Assembly: GCA_030041305.1 (NCBI GenBank)
Contig: JASHOC010000149.1
Span: forward strand, 1 to 41,975
DNA: 41,975 nucleotides
From: Acidobacteriaceae bacterium
GTDB lineage: Bacteria > Acidobacteriota > Terriglobia > Terriglobales > Acidobacteriaceae
Reading direction: 5' to 3'
How positions within the stretch are numbered: position 1 is the stretch's first letter; every line of letters starts with the position of its first letter. The translations under genes and the position numbers were made by a program. The notes under the pieces are model-generated. The model saw only the letters and a program-made list of their open reading frames with translations. It was not told the origin of the DNA and made no database searches. This document shows, piece after piece, positions 1 through 7,296 of the stretch.

Positions 1-157
1 CCTTCTCGCCAGCGCATCCTGGACAGCGAAAACCCGTCGGCCAACGCAGCCGCTCCAGATAGGCAACGCACGATTGCTCGTCGGGAAACCACGCGCGAAA
101 CTGCTGCCAAGTGCCTGGATAATCAAGCTGTTTTGAAACTTCAGACGCGCGAACCAC
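1..157 (-). CDS. IS1595-family transposase, N-terminal part (cut by window edge)
   Basis: On the minus strand an open frame runs off position 1. After a TAG codon it reads GTG VRASEVSKQLDYPGTWQ, then QFRAWFPDEQSCVAYLERL, then RWPTGFRCPGC. The order 'GTW-x-QF-x-x-WFPDE', 'CxAYLExLRWPxGFxCPxC' is the N-terminal zinc-ribbon of IS1595-type DDE transposases, with the first CxxC of the ribbon visible at the edge. The GTG at 157 is the most likely start because the frame is closed 12 bases upstream. The outer end of the element is probably between about 165 and 205, where the strand reads into an unrelated gene, but the second end is outside the window so the inverted repeat cannot be confirmed. Family call is firm; whether the element is intact cannot be seen. 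Confidence 0.75.
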   Translation of the reverse strand, partial: MVRASEVSKQLDYPGTWQQFRAWFPDEQSCVAYLERLRWPTGFRCPGCAGEK

Positions 158-268
158 AATATCTTGAGTCTACTGTATTAAGGGAGCTACCCCACTAAAC
201 CCAAAAACGCCCTGTCCGCCTCCGGTTGCCGCCGTTCCGCCGTATCCTGAATGCGAAGGACATTCCGC

Positions 269-790
269 ATGACCCTGCTTGACGCTCCCACCTTCGACGA
301 AGCGCGCGCCCGCCGCCACCGCATCATCGTCTACGCCACCATCGCCGTCTTGGTGGTCCTCTTCATCGTTTGGTGGTTCGTTGCCGGTCGCCCCATCGAC
401 TGGCCCTGGAACTGGGACAATCACCTCTTTGGCCGCGCCGCCGTCAACCGCTTCATGACCGACATCGAACATAACGACCTGCAGAAGGCGTACGGCGTCT
501 GGATGCACGACCCGAATTGGCGGCAGCATCCCCAGCGCCACTCCACGTATCCTTTCTCCCGCTTCCAGGAAGATTGGAGCCCCACCAGCCCCGACGCCGA
601 ATATCACAGCATTCAAAGCTTCCGCATTGCGGCCGCGCGCATGTATGGCAACGTGCTGCTGGTGGCCATCCTGATCAATGGCGCCAAGCAAAACGCCCTC
701 GACCTCACCTGGGATCCCCGGACCAGGACCATCAGCTTTGCCCCGCCCGGCGTGCGCCTGTCCACCGTGCCGTGGGCGGTGGTGCCCTAA
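269..790 (+). CDS. Hypothetical single-pass membrane protein
   Basis: A 173-residue protein with a charged N-terminus (about 1-20), one hydrophobic segment (about residues 21-39, VYATIAVLVVLFIVWWFVAG) and a soluble C-terminal domain of about 120 residues. The domain has an NTF2/SnoaL-like feel (NRFMTDIEHNDLQKAYGVW, then DPNW, later W-D-P), as in small membrane-anchored proteins that follow the 'F-x-x-I-x-x-x-D-x-x-x-A-Y' pattern. This is resemblance only and no function is assigned. The ATG at 269 is preferred over the in-frame ATG at 251 because AAGGA at 256-260 lies 8 bases before it, and nothing similar precedes 251. The gene is followed after 8 bases by the EamA transporter, so the two are probably cotranscribed. 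Confidence 0.7.
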   Translation: MTLLDAPTFDEARARRHRIIVYATIAVLVVLFIVWWFVAGRPIDWPWNWDNHLFGRAAVNRFMTDIEHNDLQKAYGVWMHDPNWRQHPQRHSTYPFSRFQEDWSPTSPDAEYHSIQSFRIAAARMYGNVLLVAILINGAKQNALDLTWDPRTRTISFAPPGVRLSTVPWAVVP

Positions 791-798
791 CCACGGCC

Positions 799-1821
799 AT
801 GGCCGAGCCTGCGGCCCTGCCGCCGAGCCCTCCAGCCCCGCCACCGGATTTTGCCGGGTCGAACCCGACCGGGGTCGCCCGTCGCCGCTTCAGCCTGCTC
901 GGCTACGGCGCCTGCGCCCTGGCGGGCACGCTGTGGGGCACAGGGTTTTTCTTTGGCCGCCTGGCGCTCAATGAGATGAGCGTTCAGTACATGGTGCTTT
1001 ACCGCTTTCTCTTTGCGTCTCTGGGCATTTTGCCGGTGGTCTTCGTGCGCCGCGTCCGCTTCACGGCCGCCGAAACGCGGCTCTTGCTTCTCGCCGCAGC
1101 CTTTGGAGTGCCCATCCAATTTCTTGTCCAGTTTCACGGCTTGGCGCTCACTACGGTCAGCCACGCTTCCCTCATGGTGGGAGGCATGCCAGTTCTTTTG
1201 GCGGGAGCCGCCGCGGTCTTTGCCGGCGAATCGCTGGATTGGTTCGGTTGGCTGGCGCTGTGCGCGTCCACCGTAGGCGCTGCCCTCGTGGTGCTGGGCG
1301 GCAGCCATGCCACCACCGGCCGCGAAACCCCTTCGCTCACCGGCGACCTGCTGGTCATTTTTTCGCTCCTTACCGCGCTGGTGTGGATCATGCTCAGCAA
1401 AAAACTTCTTGAAACCCATTCCGCCCCGGTCGTCACCGCCTACACCATCCTCTCCGGCACGGCGATGTTGCTCGTTTGGGATTTCGCGCCCATGCTGCTC
1501 GCGCCCCTGACCCATGCGCGCGTGGATCCAATGCCGTTTGCCCGCGTCAGCTTGACCGCGTGGACCGCCCTCGCCGTCAGCGGCCTGCTCTGCACCGCCG
1601 CCACCACGTTGCTGTGGAACTGGGGAATTCACCAGGTCCCCGCCTCGCGCGCCGGCGTCTTCCTCAACATCGAACCGGCGCTGGGCTCGATCTTAGGCGT
1701 CGAACTCCTTGGCGAGCGCCTCGGCCCCTACGCCTGGCTCGGCGGCGCGCTTATCCTCGCTGCCGCCGTCGTCCTCACCACCCGGGGCAACGAGCCCGAA
1801 CCGCCCATCATCCTGGAATAG
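799..1821 (+). CDS. EamA/DMT-family transporter
   Basis: A 340-residue integral membrane protein with about ten hydrophobic segments arranged as two five-helix EamA repeats (first repeat about residues 35-165, second about 185-325). Typical features are the GxxWGTGFFFGRLAL start of helix 1 and 'R-A-G-V-F-L-N-I-E-P-A-L-G-S-I-L-G' near the C-terminus, which matches the conserved 'a-x-x-x-x-l-x-P-v-x-a' helix of drug/metabolite transporters. Members export or import small metabolites; the substrate cannot be read from sequence. The start at 799 is chosen because the frame extends far upstream only as a shadow of the preceding gene, and MAEPAAL begins just after that gene stops. Confidence 0.88.
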   Translation: MAEPAALPPSPPAPPPDFAGSNPTGVARRRFSLLGYGACALAGTLWGTGFFFGRLALNEMSVQYMVLYRFLFASLGILPVVFVRRVRFTAAETRLLLLAAAFGVPIQFLVQFHGLALTTVSHASLMVGGMPVLLAGAAAVFAGESLDWFGWLALCASTVGAALVVLGGSHATTGRETPSLTGDLLVIFSLLTALVWIMLSKKLLETHSAPVVTAYTILSGTAMLLVWDFAPMLLAPLTHARVDPMPFARVSLTAWTALAVSGLLCTAATTLLWNWGIHQVPASRAGVFLNIEPALGSILGVELLGERLGPYAWLGGALILAAAVVLTTRGNEPEPPIILE

Positions 1822-1849
1822 GAGGGAAGAGTTCGCTATCATCGTCAGC

Positions 1850-2635
1850 ATGGCCTCCGCCGCAAGCGCACCCCGAGAACACGAGTCTTCCACTGCGTCG
1901 CCGACGAGACGCCGCGCCCTGATCGAAATTGCCATCGCCTATGGATTGATCCTCGTCGTCATCTGGTCGCCCCGCCCATGGCAGCGCTTCACCTGGATGT
2001 TAGCTGCCGTTGCCGTAGCCACCATCATCGCGCTCTCCTTTGACGGCGCCCGGGCCATGGGTCTGCGCGCCAAAAACTTCTTCCGCTCCATCTGGGTTGT
2101 GGGCGTGGCGCTGGCGTTGGCCGGCGTCGCGGTGGCGCTGGCCATCCGCTATCACACCCTGCGCACCCCCGGCGGCGCTCTCTTCTTTTTTGAAGATTTC
2201 TGGTCGTACGCCCTTTGGTCCGCCGTGCAGCAGTTCCTGTTGCAGTGTTTCTTTCTCTCTCGTCTGCTGCGCTTGCTGCCCGATGCCAAAATGGCCGCCT
2301 TTGCCGCCGCCTTCCTCTTCGCGCTGGCCCACCTGCCCAATCCCCTTCTCGCTTCCTTGACCGTCATCTGGGGTTTTGTGGCCTGCCTCATCTTTCTTCG
2401 TTACCGGAACCTCTATCCGCTGGCCATGGCCCACGCCATTCTCGGCATCACCATCGCCATCACCATTCCGGGGCGGGTAGATCATAACATGCGCGTCGGC
2501 CTTGGCTACCTCACGTACCACCGCGGTTTTCACCGCCACCGTCACTTGAGCCAGAGAGACCAGATCGAATCCACCGTAGCGTGGGTGATGGCCGAGGCGC
2601 CCACTCTTCGATCCGTCCGCCACGCCCGCCCGTAA
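1850..2635 (+). CDS. CPBP-like membrane protein lacking catalytic glutamates
   Basis: A 261-residue multi-pass membrane protein. Its last third has the CPBP (Abi) architecture: a helix AVQQFLLQCFFLSRLL (residues about 125-140), then FLFALAHLPN with H161, then LAMAHAILG with H195. In active CPBP proteases the first motif is EExxxR; here the same place reads QQFLLQ, so both glutamates and the arginine are replaced (Q127, Q128, Q132), while the two histidine motifs remain. It is therefore probably not an active protease and may be a scaffold or immunity-type homologue (inference). The C-terminal 31 codons overlap the 3' end of the opposite-strand CPBP gene by 94 bases. Confidence 0.75.
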   Translation: MASAASAPREHESSTASPTRRRALIEIAIAYGLILVVIWSPRPWQRFTWMLAAVAVATIIALSFDGARAMGLRAKNFFRSIWVVGVALALAGVAVALAIRYHTLRTPGGALFFFEDFWSYALWSAVQQFLLQCFFLSRLLRLLPDAKMAAFAAAFLFALAHLPNPLLASLTVIWGFVACLIFLRYRNLYPLAMAHAILGITIAITIPGRVDHNMRVGLGYLTYHRGFHRHRHLSQRDQIESTVAWVMAEAPTLRSVRHARP

Positions 2636-3417
2636 AACACCCCCGCCGCCCCTGCCAGCAACACATAGCGCCAGTTGAAGCTCGTCGTCCTCTTGTTGAA
2701 GTGCGCCAGGCCGAACAGCGCCGCCGTCAAAAATAGCGCCCCGTACCGGCCAATCCGCCGCTCCAGTAGGTTCTGCAACCATCCCCGGAAGAAAAGCTCT
2801 TCCGGGACCGCAATAAAGAAGAAGGTGAAGATCCAGGCCGTCGCCATCGCGCCAAAACCGGGCCAAACGCCATGCGCGTGCAGAAATCTCAACCCCAGTC
2901 CCAGCGCCAGCGCAATGGGCGTATAAATGACCACCTCCCGCAGTCCGATCCCGGCGTCGCGCAGGCGCAGGCGCAAGTCAAATCCGGTCCCATCCAGTTG
3001 CCGGATCAGAACGAACCCGTAAATTCCTGCGTCCAACAGCAACACCTTGTTGAAGATGGCCAAATGGGGCGGCCATGCTCCCTCGAACCAACGGAGGTCG
3101 ACCGCCAGCCCGAGCGTGACCAGCACCAGAAAATCGCGCCAGTCTCCGCGTTGCCCCGCATCGGCGTGCGCCGCTTGCTCCAGCAGCAAAGCAATCGCCG
3201 GTGGAAGCAGCAGATATACAGCAAACCAGTCCCAGTGAAAATCCCCTCCGCCCAGCGTGACCAGCACATAAGGAACGCACAGCGCCGCCGGGCAGCCAAG
3301 CCGCGCCCACTGCGGAACCGCAGAGACGCGAGCGGCCGCAAACCGCGGAAAAAAAGCAACCGTGAGATAGGGAATGAGAGCCAGCAGAGCGGCGGCGATA
3401 TTGGCCGGAGTCATCAT
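2542..3417 (-). CDS. CPBP-family intramembrane glutamic endopeptidase
   Basis: A 291-residue membrane protein with about eight hydrophobic segments. The CPBP/Abi active site is complete: PEELFFRGWL (E206, E207, R211), FGLAHF (H239) and ITHATVD (H279). This family includes Rce1-type prenyl-protein endopeptidases and bacterial proteins used in bacteriocin processing or self-immunity; the substrate here is unknown. It is convergent with, and overlaps by 94 bases, a related CPBP-like gene that has lost motif 1, so the pair may have arisen from related ancestors or may act together (inference). Two adjacent ATG codons (3417 and 3414) are possible starts. Confidence 0.85.
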   Translation of the reverse strand: MMTPANIAAALLALIPYLTVAFFPRFAAARVSAVPQWARLGCPAALCVPYVLVTLGGGDFHWDWFAVYLLLPPAIALLLEQAAHADAGQRGDWRDFLVLVTLGLAVDLRWFEGAWPPHLAIFNKVLLLDAGIYGFVLIRQLDGTGFDLRLRLRDAGIGLREVVIYTPIALALGLGLRFLHAHGVWPGFGAMATAWIFTFFFIAVPEELFFRGWLQNLLERRIGRYGALFLTAALFGLAHFNKRTTSFNWRYVLLAGAAGVFYGRAWRTDRRVGASAITHATVDSIWSLWLK

Positions 3418-3745
3418 ACAGCGATGGTTTTATTCTGCGCCCTTAGGCTGCTCGCTCTCGTCTCGGCAGGCTCCGCAACCGGGAACGCCTCCCCGTCGCC
3501 TGGCTGGCGGCCGACGCCGGAACTTCGGCATCGAGTTGGATTCAGCCAACGAACGTACGCCTGAGGCGCCCCAGCTCACGCTCGGCGCAATTCGTCCCGA
3601 GCCCCAATGCGCCAGGGTTTATGATCGATGAGGACGTGGGACCAGTTGCGGTTCCGGCAACCTGGTGTTCAAGTCCATCGCCAATGTGCGGCCGATTTCA
3701 CCGGGGCCCCGGCGCCGCCGGAACACCGAACGGGATTCCATCGCA
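3418..3745. other. Intergenic region upstream of purA
   Basis: About 330 bases between the divergent CPBP gene and purA. I see no gene, repeat or convincing RNA structure. It should hold the promoters of both genes, but no clear -35/-10 pair stands out. A possible upstream extension of the purA frame (from 3665) lacks the family's conserved N-terminus and is treated as non-coding. Confidence 0.5.
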
Positions 3746-5062
3746 ATGCGAGCAAAGACGGCGGTAGTGCTCGGCGCCCAATGGGGCGACGAGGGCAAGG
3801 GCAAGATTGTGGATGTGCTGAGTGAACGGTTTTCGGCCGTCGCTCGCTACGCCGGTGGCCATAACGCCGGGCACACAGTCGTCATTGGCGGGCAAAAATT
3901 CGTACTGCAGTTGATTCCCTGCGGTGTGCTGCGCCCGGGCTGCATAGGCGTCATTGGCAACGGCGTCGTCCTTGACCCCATCGCCTTTCTTCATGAACTT
4001 GCGCGCCTCCGCGAGCATGGCGTCACCGTCGATGACCAGCTTTTTATCTCCAAGAGAGCCCATGTCATCCTTCCCTATCACCGTATGATCGAACTGGCTG
4101 CCGAAAGCGCCCCGGGACGCAAAAAAATCGGCACCACCAGCCGCGGTATTGGCCCCGCCTACGAAGACAAGATGGCGCGCAGCGGCCTCCGCGTCGTCGA
4201 CCTCCTTAATCCCACCCTGCTCAAAACTCACATCGAGGCGGCCTGCGCGGAAAAAAACGCCATTGTCCACGCGCTTTTTGGCGCAGATCCGCTTGACCCC
4301 GGAAAGATGTACGAGGAATACGCCGCGGCCGCCGAGCAGGTTCGGCCTTTCGTCGCCGATACCGGCCGCTTACTGAACAAAATTCTCGCCGAAGGCGGCA
4401 GCATCATGTTTGAGGGCGCCCAGGGAACCATGCTCGACATCGATCATGGCACCTACCCCTATGTCACCTCATCTTCCGCCACAGCCGGCGGCGCGTCCAC
4501 AGGCGCCGGCGTCGGGCCCACCGCCATCGGCACGGTCATCTCGGTCACCAAGGCGTACGTCACCCGCGTTGGCGGAGGACCGTTCCCCACCGAGATTCAC
4601 GACGCCTCGGCCGATCTTCTCCGCGCCCGCGGCAACGAGTATGGGGCCGTTACCGGCCGGCCTCGCCGCTGCGGCTGGCTCGATATTCCTCAACTCCGCT
4701 ACTCCAACCAGGTCAACGGCGCCGAGTGGCTGGTGGTCACCAAGCTCGACGTGCTCGATGAACTCGACGAAATTCCCGTCTGCGTCGGCTACGAAATCGA
4801 CGGCAAAATCACCGACGAAATGCCCGCCGACGTCCAGGGCCTCGAATCGATCAAGCCCCGTTATACTCGCCTCAAAGGTTGGCGCCAGTCCACTGAGGGC
4901 GTCACCGAGTTCTCTCATCTGCCCCCGACCGCCCGCGACTATCTCCGCTTTCAGGAACGCGAGAGCGGCGCGCGCATCGGCATGATCTCCACCGGCCCGG
5001 AGCGGAACCAAAGCATTCTATTGCCCGAGTTTGCCCAAGCGCTCGACAGCTTTCACCCTTAA
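3746..5062 (+). CDS. purA: Adenylosuccinate synthetase
   Basis: A 438-residue cytosolic enzyme that condenses IMP with aspartate, using GTP, to give adenylosuccinate in AMP synthesis. The N-terminus TAVVLGAQWGDEGKGKIVD is the GTP-binding P-loop of PurA with the catalytic Asp. Further family motifs are GGHNAGHTVV, 'G-T-T-x-R-G-I-G-P-A-Y-E-D-K', FEGAQGTMLDIDHGTYPYVTS, 'G-A-V-T-G-R-P-R-R-C-G-W-L-D' and the final ISTGPERNQSI. Length matches the family. The ATG at 3746 puts the P-loop about 10 residues from the N-terminus as in homologues; longer in-frame starts would add an unrelated arginine-rich leader. Confidence 0.97.
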   Translation: MRAKTAVVLGAQWGDEGKGKIVDVLSERFSAVARYAGGHNAGHTVVIGGQKFVLQLIPCGVLRPGCIGVIGNGVVLDPIAFLHELARLREHGVTVDDQLFISKRAHVILPYHRMIELAAESAPGRKKIGTTSRGIGPAYEDKMARSGLRVVDLLNPTLLKTHIEAACAEKNAIVHALFGADPLDPGKMYEEYAAAAEQVRPFVADTGRLLNKILAEGGSIMFEGAQGTMLDIDHGTYPYVTSSSATAGGASTGAGVGPTAIGTVISVTKAYVTRVGGGPFPTEIHDASADLLRARGNEYGAVTGRPRRCGWLDIPQLRYSNQVNGAEWLVVTKLDVLDELDEIPVCVGYEIDGKITDEMPADVQGLESIKPRYTRLKGWRQSTEGVTEFSHLPPTARDYLRFQERESGARIGMISTGPERNQSILLPEFAQALDSFHP

Positions 5063-5116
5063 TCCTCTAAGGACCGCCCCGCTCTTTGCGCCGGGGCAAA
5101 AAGGAAGACTGCTCTC

Positions 5117-5404
5117 ATGGTCAGCTTTGTTGTCCGGTTCAAGTTTGCCCCGGAAGATCGCGCTGAAGTGGCGGAAATGCTGGCTCTCCTGGCCACCGAA
5201 TCGCGCCGCGAGCCCGGCTGCGTCACCTATGTCCCGCACCAGGTGCAGGATGACCCCGACACCGTGCTCATCTACGAGCAATACCGTGACGCTCAGGCCC
5301 ACACCGCGCATCGCGATTCCGAACACTTCAAAAAATACGCCATCGGCGGCATCTTTCAGAAAATGCGGGACCGGAGTGTCGAAAACCTCGTTGCTCTCGT
5401 TTGA
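5117..5404 (+). CDS. ABM-domain protein (putative quinol/antibiotic biosynthesis monooxygenase)
   Basis: A 95-residue protein consisting of a single antibiotic-biosynthesis-monooxygenase (ABM) domain. It shows the usual order: a first strand FVVRFKFAPE, a helix with EVAEMLALLATESRREPGC, the turn EPGCVTYVPH, the strand TVLIYEQYRD and the segment 'A-H-x-x-S-E-H-F-K-K-Y'. Members of this dimeric alpha/beta-barrel family oxidise quinols or other aromatics, or act in heme or aldehyde chemistry; the substrate is unknown. An AAGGAAG at 5101-5107 precedes the ATG. It follows purA by 54 bases and may be cotranscribed with it. Confidence 0.85.
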   Translation: MVSFVVRFKFAPEDRAEVAEMLALLATESRREPGCVTYVPHQVQDDPDTVLIYEQYRDAQAHTAHRDSEHFKKYAIGGIFQKMRDRSVENLVALV

Positions 5405-5542
5405 GGCGTCCTGTTCGTCCAATCAGCGGCAGTTCCAGCGGGGAGCGCCGGTGGGTACGGAAACGTGAAAGCGACGGCGTCAGCGTCCTTTCTGAATTGC
5501 ATTGACCGGCACGCCCGTCCCGGGCTACCATCCGTTACGTTT

Positions 5543-6103
5543 ATGCCGGTTTCTGCGTCGCAGTCTCCACGTGTCGCGCGCCGCCTCCTTATAGCCGCTG
5601 GAATGGCCGCCTCGGTGCTCACGCTCGTCGCCTGGTCGGCGCCCCTTCAGGCCCAGCGCGGAATGCCCCGCACCGAACGCCACGAAAGCCGCCACGAGAT
5701 CGATCAGCTGGAAGATGAGTGGCGCGATGCGGTGCTCAAAGGCGACATCGCGGTCATGAACTCTTTGCTTGCCGACGATTACATGTCCATTTCTGCGTAC
5801 GGCACCCTCCAGACCAAGGACCAAACCATCGCCATGCTTCGCTCCGGCCGGGTGCATATCACCGCGCTCGACGTTTCCGACCGCAAGGTGCGCTTCTACG
5901 GGACCACCGCGCTGGTCACTTCCTACGCCCAGGTCCAGGGCACGACCCCCGAAGGCGACCTCTCCGGCGATTATCGCTATACCCGCGTCTACGTCCGCGA
6001 TCCCCAGGGCAATTGGAAGATCGTCAACTTCGAGGCCAGCAAAATTAGCTCACCCGACGGCCGCAAGCGACCGGATCCGGCCGAGCACCTCGTCGATAAA
6101 TAG
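5543..6103 (+). CDS. Secreted DUF4440 / NTF2-like protein
   Basis: A 186-residue protein with an N-terminal signal peptide (ARRLLIAAGMAASVLTLVAW, followed by SAPLQAQ as a likely cleavage region) and an NTF2-like DUF4440 domain: HEIDQLEDEWRDAVLKGD, LLADDYMSIS, then RVYVRDPQGNWKIVNFEASK. This cone-shaped fold is used both for catalysis and ligand binding, and most DUF4440 proteins are uncharacterised. The ATG at 5543 is preferred because it places the signal peptide near the N-terminus; the frame is open to 5465 but the added residues do not resemble coding sequence. Confidence 0.8.
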   Translation: MPVSASQSPRVARRLLIAAGMAASVLTLVAWSAPLQAQRGMPRTERHESRHEIDQLEDEWRDAVLKGDIAVMNSLLADDYMSISAYGTLQTKDQTIAMLRSGRVHITALDVSDRKVRFYGTTALVTSYAQVQGTTPEGDLSGDYRYTRVYVRDPQGNWKIVNFEASKISSPDGRKRPDPAEHLVDK

Positions 6104-6193
6104 TCCCGTCGATCACCCAACAGAAGTCGATAAGTAATACATTGGCCCCATGAGTCATTGATTGGGTCGATGAGTAGCTAAATAAAGTTCTTT

Positions 6194-6310
6194 TACGGCG
6201 GTTCTCCAATTCCCGTGGAGTTTTGAGGGGCGTGCCAGGTGGCGTTTTCTTGGTAAAAACGCCACTCAACGTTCGAGGTTCTGCTCTACACCAATTGGAG
6301 AACCGCTATA
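6194..6310. mobile_element. MITE-like element, copy 1 (14-bp terminal inverted repeats, TA flanks)
   Basis: A non-coding element bounded by perfect 14-bp inverted repeats, GCGGTTCTCCAATT at 6198-6211 and its complement at 6293-6306, with TA dinucleotides just outside. The same 109-bp unit is found in inverted orientation at 32421-32529, differing at only about two positions near the middle. Short length, terminal repeats and TA flanks fit a miniature element mobilised by an IS630/Tc1-mariner-type transposase, though no such transposase is in the window. It lies between the 3' ends of two convergent genes. Confidence 0.75.
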
Positions 6311-6370
6311 AGCGTCCATGTAGCGATCCGAAAAATTCGTAAGGGGACAATACGTCCTCTAGCTCCCTTT

Positions 6371-6418
6371 GTCCCTGTTCCCTGTTCCCTGTTCCCTGTT
6401 CCCTGTTCCCCCGTTCCC
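6371..6418. repeat. GTTCCCT heptanucleotide tandem array (short)
   Basis: Four perfect tandem GTTCCCT units at 6377-6404, flanked by degenerate units (GTCCCT before, GTTCCCC and GTTCCCT after). It lies just past the 3' end of the SDR gene. A much longer array of the same unit is found at 20405-20530. Confidence 0.9.
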
Positions 6419-6427
6419 TCCGATCGT

Positions 6428-7198
6428 TCAACAATTCACGCCGCTCGCCAGGTAACCACCATCGACAACCAGAATCTCCCCATTCACGAAACTGGCCGCG
6501 TCGGAAGCCAGAAAAATCGCTGCGCCCACAATCTCGTTCGGGGCGCCAAAGCGCGCCATGGGAGTCCGCTGCAACAGCTCCTTGCCGCGTTCCGTGCCTT
6601 TCACCAGCTGTTCGTTCAGCGCCGTGGGAAAAATCCCGGGAGCAATGGCGTTCACGCGCACGCCGCTCTCCGCCCACTCCACCGCCAGCGATTTGGTCAG
6701 AGCCCCCACCGCCGCCTTGCTCGCGCCGTACGCTGCTACGTCGCGAAAGGCGACGAATGTCGCCAGCGAAGCGATGTTGATGATCGAGCCGCTCCCGCGC
6801 GCCAGCATCGTCCTACCGAAAATCTGGCAGGCGCGCAGCGTCCCGTTTAAGTTCACGTCCAGAATCTCCGACCAGCGTTCCTCCGGAAAGTCCAGAGTCG
6901 GCTGGCGCTGCGTGATGCCCGCGCAATTCACCAGGATGTCAATTCGGCCGAAACTCTCGACCACCGCATCGTGCAGCTTCTCGAGCGATGCGCGGCTGCG
7001 CACATCCGCTTCCATGCGCAATGTCTTGCGCCCCAAGGCCTCAATTCGCGTGGCGGTCCGATTCACTTCCGCGATGCGCCGCGATGACGCGACCGTATCG
7101 GCGCGAGCTCCGACCAGCCCCAGCGCGATTGCCTCTCCGAGTCCCGAAGTTCCTCCAATCACAATCGCGCATTTGCCGGTTAATTCCAGCGAACACAT
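6428..7198 (-). CDS. SDR-family oxidoreductase
   Basis: A 256-residue classical short-chain dehydrogenase. The NAD(P)-binding turn is IGGTSGLGEA (residues about 14-23), followed by NCAGI, the catalytic serine in INIASLATF, the Y-x-x-x-K pair in YGASKAAVG, and the PG motif in NAIAPGIFPT. The C-terminal 'S-F-V-N-G-E-I-L-V-V-D-G-G' is typical of gluconate/glucose-type SDRs, but substrate is not predictable. The ATG at 7198 begins MCSLELTGKCAIV as in homologues; the 23 upstream in-frame residues lack similarity. Confidence 0.88.
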   Translation of the reverse strand: MCSLELTGKCAIVIGGTSGLGEAIALGLVGARADTVASSRRIAEVNRTATRIEALGRKTLRMEADVRSRASLEKLHDAVVESFGRIDILVNCAGITQRQPTLDFPEERWSEILDVNLNGTLRACQIFGRTMLARGSGSIINIASLATFVAFRDVAAYGASKAAVGALTKSLAVEWAESGVRVNAIAPGIFPTALNEQLVKGTERGKELLQRTPMARFGAPNEIVGAAIFLASDAASFVNGEILVVDGGYLASGVNC

Positions 7199-7296
7199 GG
7201 AAAACAGGATACTCCAGCACTTGCCCGTCCCTGCCCGCCCTGGAAACTCTGCCTCGCGCGATCCCAATACGGCAAGAGATTTGAATCGACAACCCT

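Noticed and set aside
6045..6269. A small frame with SGVFTKKTPPGTPLKTPRE, repeated at 32458-32652
   Set aside because: It is shared only because both lie in copies of the 109-bp inverted-repeat element, and flanking residues differ.
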